DNA of 5,610 nt from the NCBI GenBank assembly GCA_030149585.1, contig JASFBJ010000240.1, positions 1 to 5,610 of the forward strand, written 5' to 3'. Source of the stretch: Desulfobacterales bacterium. GTDB lineage: Bacteria > Desulfobacterota > Desulfobacteria > Desulfobacterales > JASFBJ01. A program made the position numbers and the translations under genes. Below are positions 1 to 5,445 of this stretch, piece after piece. The notes under the pieces were generated by a model. It had not been told where the DNA came from. It saw only the letters and a list, made by a program, of their open reading frames with translations, and did not search any database. Every line of letters begins with the position of its first letter. The stretch's first letter is position 1.

Positions 1-825
1 GAGCCCTTCATAATTTTTTCCCCGGGAAGAGGTATCCCGCCAGCGGTCGTCATTAACAACGCCCACGGCCACTTCAAGAGTATGGCTATCCGTTGGAGTA
101 AAGGTCAGTTTACCGCCCATCGAAGAGACCTCTTTACCTTCCAGCTCAGAAGATTGAGGATCATCCTTGTCAGGGGTGTCTTCATCCCGGATAAATTCAG
201 CGGAAACGGCAACCCTGAGTTTGTCTTTCAGTACCGGCCCGCCTGCATGCATGGCATAGTTCTGGTTTTCACCGCCCTTGCCGTCGTCTCGCCAACCTCC
301 CCCGATTTTGACGCTGCCCTGCCATTTGCCGGTTGTTTTTTTGGTGATAATATTAACAACACCGCCCATGGCATCTGATCCGTAGAGGGCGGATATGGGT
401 CCCCGAACCACTTCAATACGTTCAATGTTTTCGATGGGCACCCAATTCTGCTCAAAATCTGAATGCCCAAAGACCGGATCGCTGGCCACAATCCGTTTGC
501 CGTCGATCATGATCAGCGAGTTCCGGCTGTCAAATCCGCGGATGGAAATCACGTTACGACCGCCCACGCTTCTCCCGATCATGGAGATTCCCGCGGTTTC
601 ACGGATGATATCGAGGATATCACCGGCGGGTATGTCCTTGATATCATCGGCTGTGATGATGGTAATCGCCCCAGGCGCATCCTTTAAAGAAACCGGTGTG
701 CGGGTAGCGGTTACTACGGTTTTTTCAAGTTCCGTTTCAACAGTAGCTGTGTTCTGGGCAACGGCTCCGGTGGCGAAGCTTGCCGCTGCAAAGAAAATGA
801 TAAAAAATAATTTGGGACTTCTCAT
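1..825 (-). CDS. TonB-dependent outer-membrane receptor, N-terminal part (cut by window edge)
   Basis: The reading frame is open from an ATG at 825 to the window edge, giving 275 residues of a protein that is normally 600-750 long. The start has a clear AGGAGA ribosome binding site at 831-836. Residues 1-23 are a signal peptide ending AVA, so the protein is exported. A TonB-box-like stretch follows (TVVTATRTP, about 36-44). Residues 45-163 form the plug domain, with IRGF at 95-98, MIDGKRI at 106-112 and the hallmark RIEVVRGPISALYGSDAMGG at 136-155 followed by VVNIITKK. After residue 164 the barrel begins. The family imports siderophores, haem, cobalamin or other scarce ligands across the outer membrane using TonB-ExbB-ExbD energy. 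The plug resembles the IrgA/CirA/FepA group, but the ligand cannot be told from this part. The gene lies 85 bases downstream of a TPR remnant on the same strand. Confidence 0.95.
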   Translation of the reverse strand, partial: MRSPKLFFIIFFAAASFATGAVAQNTATVETELEKTVVTATRTPVSLKDAPGAITIITADDIKDIPAGDILDIIRETAGISMIGRSVGGRNVISIRGFDSRNSLIMIDGKRIVASDPVFGHSDFEQNWVPIENIERIEVVRGPISALYGSDAMGGVVNIITKKTTGKWQGSVKIGGGWRDDGKGGENQNYAMHAGGPVLKDKLRVAVSAEFIRDEDTPDKDDPQSSELEGKEVSSMGGKLTFTPTDSHTLEVAVGVVNDDRWRDTSSRGKNYEGL

Positions 826-910
826 TTAAATCTCCTTTCTTTTGTAAAATAAATCTGAATCATTCTGAGTTTAAATCATGTCAGGTGCGCTGCATTAGTC
901 TCCCAAAATT

Positions 911-1176
911 TTACCTCCCTATCTGTTTCAACAGCTCTTTGGCCGCCTTTTGCTGATCAGGAAAGTATGCCGCGTTCTGAAATGTTTTTCTGGCAGTATC
1001 TTTCCTGTCCATTTGCAGGGCGCAATAACCCATCATAAGATATGCCTTACCCTTTTGCACCAAGGGCGTTTTTGGTCTTGATCCTGTCCTGTCTCCGCCC
1101 AGGATTGCCCGTGTATAATAAGCAAAAAAAATACCAGCGGAAAGGAAACTGTTTTATGGAATCGGCTATAATTCAT
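911..1176 (-). pseudogene. Frameshifted, probably internally deleted periplasmic TPR protein
   Basis: An ATG at 1176 has an excellent AAGGAGG site at 1182-1188. From it runs a signal peptide (MNYSRFHKTVSFPL, then a hydrophobic core ending near QSWAE), but this frame stops at 1033 after 47 residues. In the next frame, ending at TAA 911-913, a convincing C-terminal TPR unit is encoded: KGKAYLMMGYCALQMDRKD, then TARKTFQNAAYFPDQQ, then KAAKELLKQIGR. That frame has no usable start of its own before the Met-Met of the repeat. The two halves join best near 1075-1090. Established context: many Deltaproteobacteria and Gammaproteobacteria carry a roughly 400-residue secreted TPR protein beside ExbB/ExbD/TonB and a receptor. 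Inference: this is such a gene that lost its middle and its frame. A single base indel in a very short one-repeat protein is the alternative. It precedes the receptor gene and may share its transcript. Confidence 0.7.
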
Positions 1177-1194
1177 CTGCGCCTCCTTAAACAA

Positions 1195-1219
1195 AAAAAG
1201 CGCAACCTGATTGCTTTTT
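1195..1219 (-). terminator. Weak terminator-like hairpin with flanking A and T tracts
   Basis: AAAAAGC at 1195-1201 is complementary to GCTTTTT at 1213-1219. Inside it GCAA (1202-1205) can pair with TTGC (1211-1214) around a five-base loop. Read on the minus strand, the hairpin ends in seven U residues and lies only a few bases before the ribosome binding site of the TPR remnant. It could stop read-through from the metal operon or act as an attenuator. The GC core is short, so termination efficiency is doubtful. Confidence 0.3.
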
Positions 1220-1319
1220 ACAATACAAGTTACGCCTTCACTTTTTGCCGCTCAATTAAGACGGAAAATCGTAAGACATTCCTTATTGAAATTTATAATT
1301 CTAATTTAAATAGAACCTT

Positions 1320-1348
1320 CTAATAATCCACAAAAAAATAGATGTCAA
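1320..1348 (-). promoter_or_regulatory. Candidate sigma-70 promoter for the TPR remnant and TonB receptor
   Basis: On the minus strand a perfect TTGACA (1343-1348) is followed after 17 bases by TATTAG (1320-1325), a four-of-six match to the -10 consensus. Transcription would start near 1313 and leave a leader of about 135 bases before the ATG at 1176. The surroundings are very AT-rich, so a chance match is possible, but the perfect -35 box, the exact spacing and the position between two gene groups support it. Confidence 0.45.
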
Positions 1349-1370
1349 TATTTTTTAAAAAAAAGAAAAA

Positions 1371-2199
1371 TTATTTTAATGAAATAACTTTACCTGCCTG
1401 ACCTGCCACTGCCCTGGCCGAGAATCCAAACCCTATATAGAGCTGATCCAGGATCAATCCGCAAAACACGGCAAAAACGGCCAGGGTAAGCAGATAGATG
1501 GCAGTAGCTCTCTTGCCAAGGAGTCCGAAAAGAACCGATAACGAAGTAATATTGGATAAAAAGACGTGAAGGGACCAGCGCAGTAATCAAACCGGCCAAA
1601 AGGATTCCTGTGAAAAACCATCCTGCAAGATCTCCCCATATATCGGTTACTGCAAACTTGAGTCCTGCCTGTAATTTTTCAACAAAGGAATGATGGTGTT
1701 TATGCTCATCCGGCGAACAGTCAATCCCGTCACAACACCCATCTACCGGGCAGCTTAAGTCCACCTTTATCTTGTCTTTATCGTTAGCGCTATGAAACAG
1801 ATTTTCAGTTATTCCGGCGGCAATGGCGGTGAGAAATGCCGCTACCGGTCGGGCCACTGTCATCAGCGGATCAAGCAAAGCATAGGTTATGGCTATGGAA
1901 TCCACCCCGGATTCCGGTGTTGATATCAAAAAAGCAGTGGTAGCACCGTTGTTGGCCCCCTGCTTTTTTAGTGATGCTGCCGCCGGCAGCACTCCACAAG
2001 ATCATAAAGGGATGGGAATTCCGAACAAAGCCGCCTTAAATACAGAAGTAAAGCGTCCCTTCCCCAGATGTCCGGCCACTGTTGCCGGACTGATAAAGAC
2101 CTTCAGCAAACCACCCACAAGAATACCAAAAAGAATATATATCGATGCTTCCAGTAATAGATGCCAGGACTGTAAAATAATATTGATTAAGATGTTCAT
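1371..2199 (-). pseudogene. SO_0444-family Cu/Zn efflux permease, with in-frame TGA and a disrupted 3' half
   Basis: Starting at ATG 2199, residues 1-65 match the N-terminus of this membrane permease family (a DUF318 relative), with a long membrane segment at about 8-36 and the run KAALFGIPIPL. Codon 66 is TGA (2002-2004). The same frame continues with SCGVLPAAASL, then ISTPESGVDSIAITYALLDP, exactly as in the family, where the motif reads PL-Cys-Ser-Cys-Gly-Val. A Cys/His-rich loop follows (Cys 150, 155, 156 and 161; His 166 and 168-170), a probable metal-binding segment. Near 1563-1575 the frame is lost. The genuine C-terminus (NITSLSVLFGLLGKRATAIY... to SLK, stop at 1371) lies in another frame, and about 50 residues expected between, including the family's C-A-T-A-S-T-P region, are missing. 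The original frame ends at 1390. The gene is last in the operon, 36 bases after the MarR gene. TGA may be selenocysteine or a nonsense lesion; the deletion makes present function doubtful. Confidence 0.85.
1971..2004 (-). promoter_or_regulatory. Candidate bacterial SECIS element after an in-frame UGA
   Basis: On the transcript, UGA (2004 to 2002) is followed by a perfect seven-base-pair hairpin: UGCUGCC (1991-1985), loop GGC (1984-1982), GGCAGCA (1981-1975). An outer GUG (1997-1995) can pair with CAC (1973-1971). The apical loop starts 17 bases after the UGA and begins with G, G. Known bacterial SECIS elements lie directly downstream of the UGA inside the coding sequence and have a small loop with a G in its first two positions. 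The hairpin lies in codons for VLPAAA, which are GC-rich anyway, so it could arise by chance. Confidence 0.45.
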
Positions 2200-2235
2200 A
2201 AGTTTTTCCGTTTAAACTGCCGGTCGCAAATAGAT

Positions 2236-2658
2236 TCAAAAGTGACTGACAAGTTTTTCAATAAAAGTGTAAAATTGCTTTGTTTCATCTTCATTCAATG
2301 AAGATGTGATTTCACTGGTTAGTTCAAGGTGCAGTTTATGGTGTTCTTTAAAATATTTTTGACCCTTTTTCGTGAGGACAAGAACGATGGAACGACGATC
2401 GTTTTCATTAGGCTTTCGCAATATCAAATCATTTTGTTCCAGTCGGTCGATCATAACCGTGAGAGTTCCTGTGGTTACACCAAGTTTTTGGGCCAGCTCT
2501 TTCATCCGAAGACTCTCCTGATGACCCATAATTTCGATGGCATGCATTTGGGCAGGGGTCAGACCGCTTTCCTTAACCACGGCATGTTCCCAGGAAGACA
2601 TCTTTTCGTAAAGCTCGATTAAAATTGAAGAAAGTTTTTCTATGTCGGTATGGTGCAT
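2236..2658 (-). CDS. MarR-family transcriptional regulator
   Basis: The 140-residue product is a full-length MarR protein: N-terminal dimer helix, winged helix at about 48-98 with recognition helix around GVTTGTLTVMIDRLEQ (60-75), wing NDRRSIVLVLT (86-96), and C-terminal dimer helices. Start ATG 2658 has a GAGG site four bases upstream. The gene lies 17 bases after the ATPase stop and 36 before the permease start, so all three are probably one transcript and this protein probably controls it. It has no cysteine. His39 (in LTPAQMH), Glu105, His106 and His110 fall where the zinc sensor AdcR has His42, Glu107, His108 and His112, with Glu24 as a possible further ligand. Similar histidines occur in FabT-type MarR proteins that are not zinc sensors, so metal sensing is only a hypothesis. 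The ligand is otherwise unknown. Confidence 0.95.
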   Translation of the reverse strand: MHHTDIEKLSSILIELYEKMSSWEHAVVKESGLTPAQMHAIEIMGHQESLRMKELAQKLGVTTGTLTVMIDRLEQNDLILRKPNENDRRSIVLVLTKKGQKYFKEHHKLHLELTSEITSSLNEDETKQFYTFIEKLVSHF

Positions 2659-2675
2659 GGTGCCTCGCTTGATTG

Positions 2676-4604
2676 TTATTCCTTGGTAAAGGCCATGCTC
2701 GCCGAGCAGAGCACAACTATAACAGACCCGATATTATGTACAACCGCCCCCATGATCGGGGTCAAAAAGCCTCCGCCGCTTGCCAGCACGGCCGCTGCAT
2801 TAAATATCAATCCGAACGCTAAATTAAATTTTATAATCATGTTCATCCTGCGACCGAGACTTATAAGAAAAGGTATTTTTGAAATATCATCATTCATAAG
2901 GGCAATATCCGCCGTATCCAGGGCCACATCTGTTCCGAAAGCTCCCATGGCTATTCCCACATTGGCGGAAGCCAGGGCAGGTGCATCGTTGATTCCGTCA
3001 CCTACGAACATTACCACATTTCCTGATGCCTGAAAATCCTTTATTATGTTATGTTTGTCCTGGGGTTTCATTTCCGACCAAGTGTTTTTTGCACCGACAG
3101 ATCCGGCAACTATCCTGACGGATTTCTCATGGTCTCCTGAAAGAACTCCCACCTGCCTTATACCAAGTTCCTTTAACATGCTGACTGTTTTAGCAGATGA
3201 AGACCGAACCTGATCCGAAACGCTGATTATTCCCATTGGCACTTTATCCCGGTACACTACTAAAGGGGTTGCCCCTCTTTCCTTTATACTATCCAGCGAT
3301 CGGCGAAGCTCAACAGGAAAAGTCATGGCGCTTTCCCCGCCTATATAGACGCTTCCAATTTGAATTTGCTTTCCACCAACCCATGCCTGAACACCAAGTC
3401 CGATACTGGTATACACCTCTTCAGCTTTGATGAGTGTAACCCTGGCATAATTAGCGGCTTTTAAAACGGCACGGGCAAACGGATGTGTGCTATTCTTTTC
3501 AACAGATGCCGCCAGCGTCAAGACTTCTTTGTCATCAACCCCTGCGGCCGGGATAATATTATCAACTCGCGGACTTCCCTGTGTAAGGGTTCCTGTTTTA
3601 TCAAAGAGTACAACATCCGCCCTGGCGCTTTCTTCAATAAATTGTCCTTGCTTTATCAGGATGCCTGCCCTTGCAGCCCGGCCTATGGTGGCTACCGTAG
3701 CAGTCGGGGCTGCCAGAACCAGGGCGCATGGGCAGCCTACAATAAGTACTGTTATGGCTCGGTCCACATCTCCCGTTATCAGCCAGGCAAGTCCCGCGCA
3801 GGATAAAATAACAGGTGTAAACCAGCGTGCATAACGGTCAACAAGTCTTACTACCTGCGGTCTGTGCGCCTCAGCTTCCGATACAAGTTTGATAACTTTT
3901 CCGAGGGTAGTATTTTCGCCGACTTTTGTTGTCTCAATCTCAACAACTCCATTCTGGTTTAATGTACCGGCATAAACTTTATCGCCCATAGTCTTTTCGC
4001 ACGGGATCGCTTCACCCGTTATTGAAGATTCGTCCACCGCACTGCTTCCCTTCCTTACCACAGCATCAACCGGGATACGCTCGCCAGGTTTAACCAAAAG
4101 GATTTCTCCAACTTTAACTTCGTTAATCGGTTTTGTGATCGCCCGGCCATTAATAAGCACTGTGGCTGTTTGCGGTGCGATACCAATGAGAGATTGAATC
4201 GACTTTCGTGCTGAATTGCTTGCTGCTTCTTCTATTAAAGCACCCAACATCATGACAAAGCTGACAAAAGCCGCCTCCAGAAAATCCCCCCGAACAAGAC
4301 ACGCTATGATTGCCAGGCTTACGAGTTCATCCACATTCAGTTTGCGTTGTACAAGCCCTTTGATACCACCCCAGATTATGGGAAGTCCGTTTATAGTCAC
4401 AGATGCCAGGGCAAAGACCATTGCTATTGTGGCTATGGTATCTTCAGATAGGTTAAATGAATGCGTAATTGCCGACGCAGGATATATTCCTCTATCCAGA
4501 AGAAAACTCAGCAGGGCAAGAATCCCAGCTATAATAACTCTTAAAAATTCTGCCTGTTGCAGCAGTTCACGATAGACTCCAGGGCGGGAAAAACGACCGA
4601 TCAT
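2676..4604 (-). CDS. P1B-type heavy-metal-transporting ATPase without N-terminal metal-binding domain
   Basis: The 642-residue inner-membrane pump couples ATP hydrolysis to export of a soft metal ion. All catalytic parts are present: actuator TGE (196-198), membrane metal-site motif CPC (291-293), phosphorylation DKTGT (335-339), the P1B-specific HP pair in the nucleotide domain (374-375), and GDGIND (535-540). Hydrophobic segments fit eight membrane helices: about 20-37, 54-78, 92-104, 107-125, 262-280, 284-301, 588-608 and 615-635. The start at 4604 has a strong AAGGAGG site (4611-4617). No CxxC heavy-metal-associated domain precedes the first helix, and none is visible in the 5' region, so its absence looks real. 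The last helix carries HN (623-624) and a cysteine at 633 (VVLCSA) where relatives more often have Asn. CPCALVLAAPTA fits the broad zinc/cadmium/copper group; specificity cannot be fixed. It is the first gene of an operon with a MarR regulator and an SO_0444-type permease. Confidence 0.97.
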   Translation of the reverse strand: MIGRFSRPGVYRELLQQAEFLRVIIAGILALLSFLLDRGIYPASAITHSFNLSEDTIATIAMVFALASVTINGLPIIWGGIKGLVQRKLNVDELVSLAIIACLVRGDFLEAAFVSFVMMLGALIEEAASNSARKSIQSLIGIAPQTATVLINGRAITKPINEVKVGEILLVKPGERIPVDAVVRKGSSAVDESSITGEAIPCEKTMGDKVYAGTLNQNGVVEIETTKVGENTTLGKVIKLVSEAEAHRPQVVRLVDRYARWFTPVILSCAGLAWLITGDVDRAITVLIVGCPCALVLAAPTATVATIGRAARAGILIKQGQFIEESARADVVLFDKTGTLTQGSPRVDNIIPAAGVDDKEVLTLAASVEKNSTHPFARAVLKAANYARVTLIKAEEVYTSIGLGVQAWVGGKQIQIGSVYIGGESAMTFPVELRRSLDSIKERGATPLVVYRDKVPMGIISVSDQVRSSSAKTVSMLKELGIRQVGVLSGDHEKSVRIVAGSVGAKNTWSEMKPQDKHNIIKDFQASGNVVMFVGDGINDAPALASANVGIAMGAFGTDVALDTADIALMNDDISKIPFLISLGRRMNMIIKFNLAFGLIFNAAAVLASGGGFLTPIMGAVVHNIGSVIVVLCSASMAFTKE

Positions 4605-4661
4605 GCCTTACCTCCTTATTAGAAAGGTTTTATTGCTTAAAAATTGCGGAAATCACCTTTG

Positions 4662-4711
4662 TTTGAATCTCAAGCTATTTGAATATAAAATAATTTGAAA
4701 GTCAAGCTATT
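4662..4711. repeat. Phased repeat array upstream of the efflux operon, candidate operator
   Basis: An 18-base unit, TTTGAA-NN-TCAAGCTATT, occurs at 4662-4679 and again at 4694-4711, 32 bases apart and identical at 16 of 18 positions. A third TTTGAA lies exactly midway at 4678-4683, so half-sites recur every 16 bases. Each full unit contains the dyad TTGA-N3-TCAA (4663-4673 and 4695-4705), a shape expected for a dimeric regulator such as MarR. The array lies 58-107 bases upstream of the ATPase start, where its promoter should be. I see no clean sigma-70 promoter within it. Confidence 0.6.
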
Positions 4712-4792
4712 ATTAAAAAACTTTTTCTGCCTTTTTTGAAAGCTGTCCCGAAAGATTTGGCAAAGCTTATGGCCAACAAAGTGTCCCTTAAG

Positions 4793-4815
4793 TTTACCCT
4801 TGACATTGGGGTAAA
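4793..4815. promoter_or_regulatory. Inverted repeat over the toxin-antitoxin promoter, candidate autoregulatory operator
   Basis: TTTACCC (4793-4799) and GGGTAAA (4809-4815) form a perfect seven-base inverted repeat with a nine-base spacer, and the -35 hexamer lies inside the spacer. Ribbon-helix-helix antitoxins usually repress their own promoter by binding such palindromes, alone or with the toxin. Binding by this antitoxin is inferred from position. Confidence 0.55.
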
Positions 4816-4828
4816 TATATGGCAGAAT
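4800..4828 (+). promoter_or_regulatory. Promoter of the toxin-antitoxin operon
   Basis: A perfect TTGACA (4800-4805) is followed after 17 bases by CAGAAT (4823-4828), four of six matches to the -10 consensus, strengthened by an extended -10 TGG at 4820-4822. Transcription would begin near 4835, before the antitoxin start at 4851 and after the in-frame ATG at 4827, which therefore cannot be used from this promoter. Confidence 0.65.
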
Positions 4829-4840
4829 GAACAAAAAATG

Positions 4841-4845
4841 GGAGG
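4841..4845 (+). promoter_or_regulatory. Ribosome binding site that sets the antitoxin start
   Basis: GGAGG lies five bases before ATG 4851. The in-frame ATG at 4827 has no comparable site, so the shorter 80-residue antitoxin is chosen. Confidence 0.75.
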
Positions 4846-4850
4846 GTGAT

Positions 4851-5093
4851 ATGCTGGTTCAGACCAAAGTGCAGATTGACGCAAAAGATCATGATTTCAT
4901 CAAGAAGACATATAAGGGCTTTCGCTACAAAAGCCTTAGTGAGTATATGCGAGAGGCTATCAATGCCAAGGTGAAAGAAGACCGCAAAAGGCTTCGGGAA
5001 TTAAAGAGGATGGAAGCCATGGAGATGATCGGCAGGGCACAATATGATAATCTTTTTGAATCGATAGAAGGAGAAGATTTTGAAAACCGGTGA
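4851..5093 (+). CDS. Ribbon-helix-helix antitoxin of a type II toxin-antitoxin pair
   Basis: The 80-residue product pairs with the MazF-type toxin that follows. Residues 4-10 (QTKVQID) look like the DNA-contacting beta strand, and two helices follow at about 12-20 and 28-44 (SLSEYMREAINAKVKED), the usual ribbon-helix-helix layout. The middle is very basic (KEDRKRLRELKR). The C-terminal tail is acidic and aromatic (AQYDNLFESIEGEDFENR), as expected for the part that wraps and blocks the toxin. Start 4851 is preferred to the in-frame ATG at 4827 because of its GGAGG site and because the promoter's -10 box covers 4827. Its stop lies inside the toxin gene, giving a 14-base overlap and translational coupling. 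It probably binds the inverted repeat in its own promoter. The family name beyond ribbon-helix-helix is not recognised with certainty. Confidence 0.85.
   Translation: MLVQTKVQIDAKDHDFIKKTYKGFRYKSLSEYMREAINAKVKEDRKRLRELKRMEAMEMIGRAQYDNLFESIEGEDFENR
5068..5073 (+). promoter_or_regulatory. Ribosome binding site that sets the toxin TTG start
   Basis: AAGGAG lies six bases before TTG 5080, inside the antitoxin gene. The match and spacing are ideal, which supports the non-ATG start. Confidence 0.7.
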
Positions 5094-5445
5094 TATCTAT
5101 TGGGTAAATCTTGATCCAGCTATCGGGGATGAAATTAAAAAAAGACGGCCTGTACTCGTCTTGAACGCTGGGCATGACAAGCATCTCAAGCTTGCCATTA
5201 TTTTACCTGTCACTGCCTGGAATCCGTATTGGAAGGAAAATCCTTTTTTCGTTTCTCTGGAACCTGGCACAAACAATGGCCTTCAGAAAAAATCAGTAGT
5301 TGACTGTTTTCAGATCAGAGCCATCAGCCACAGGAGATTTGCGGAAAAGATCGGAAACATCTCAAACGATGAAATCAGCCTTGTAAAAAAGTCAATTGCC
5401 CTGATTCTTGATATTGAGCCGAAACATTGCGAGTTGGATGATTAG
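5080..5445 (+). CDS. MazF/PemK-family endoribonuclease toxin
   Basis: The 121-residue product has the family's usual length and its opening strand GDIYWVNLDPAIGDEIKKRR (4-23), then PVLVLN (24-29), the strand IILPVTA (40-46) containing the active-site Thr45, and VVDCFQIRAISHRRF (73-87). Arg23 and Thr45 occupy positions of the catalytic Arg and Thr/Ser of MazF. Members cut single-stranded RNA, often mRNA, at short sequences and stop growth unless neutralised. Translation starts at TTG 5080 with an AAGGAG site, 14 bases inside the antitoxin gene. A weak start on a coupled toxin gene would help keep toxin below antitoxin. No truncation or missing motif is seen, so it is probably active. The cleavage sequence cannot be predicted here. 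Confidence 0.95.
   Translation: MKTGDIYWVNLDPAIGDEIKKRRPVLVLNAGHDKHLKLAIILPVTAWNPYWKENPFFVSLEPGTNNGLQKKSVVDCFQIRAISHRRFAEKIGNISNDEISLVKKSIALILDIEPKHCELDD

Noticed and set aside
395..829. 144-residue plus-strand reading frame
   Set aside because: It lies opposite the TonB receptor, whose minus-strand frame has signal peptide, plug motifs and a ribosome binding site; the plus-strand translation is low-complexity and has no recognisable motif.
857..865. GAATCATTC as a Fur box upstream of the TonB receptor
   Set aside because: Only a 4-1-4 dyad; it lacks the longer repeated hexamers of a Fur site, so the match is too weak to claim.
1042..1323. 93-residue plus-strand reading frame
   Set aside because: It runs across the TPR remnant and into the AT-rich gap, has no good ribosome binding site and changes composition halfway.
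1454..1639. 61-residue minus-strand frame inside the permease
   Set aside because: It is a third-frame shadow; the family sequence is in the two other frames on either side of the junction.
2002..2004. TGA read as Trp or Gly under a variant genetic code
   Set aside because: Other genes here, such as the antitoxin, end properly at TGA, and the family has Cys, not Trp or Gly, at this site.
2676..4604. ATPase as a truncated gene that lost its heavy-metal-associated domain
   Set aside because: The start has an excellent ribosome binding site, the upstream DNA is AT-rich control sequence without coding traces, and P1B pumps without this domain are known.
4827..4850. Eight-residue longer N-terminus of the antitoxin
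   Set aside because: The ATG at 4827 overlaps the -10 box and lacks a ribosome binding site, whereas ATG 4851 has a well-placed GGAGG.
4702..4884. 60-residue minus-strand frame between the ATPase and the antitoxin
   Set aside because: It overlaps the repeat array, the toxin-antitoxin promoter and the antitoxin start, and has no recognisable motif.
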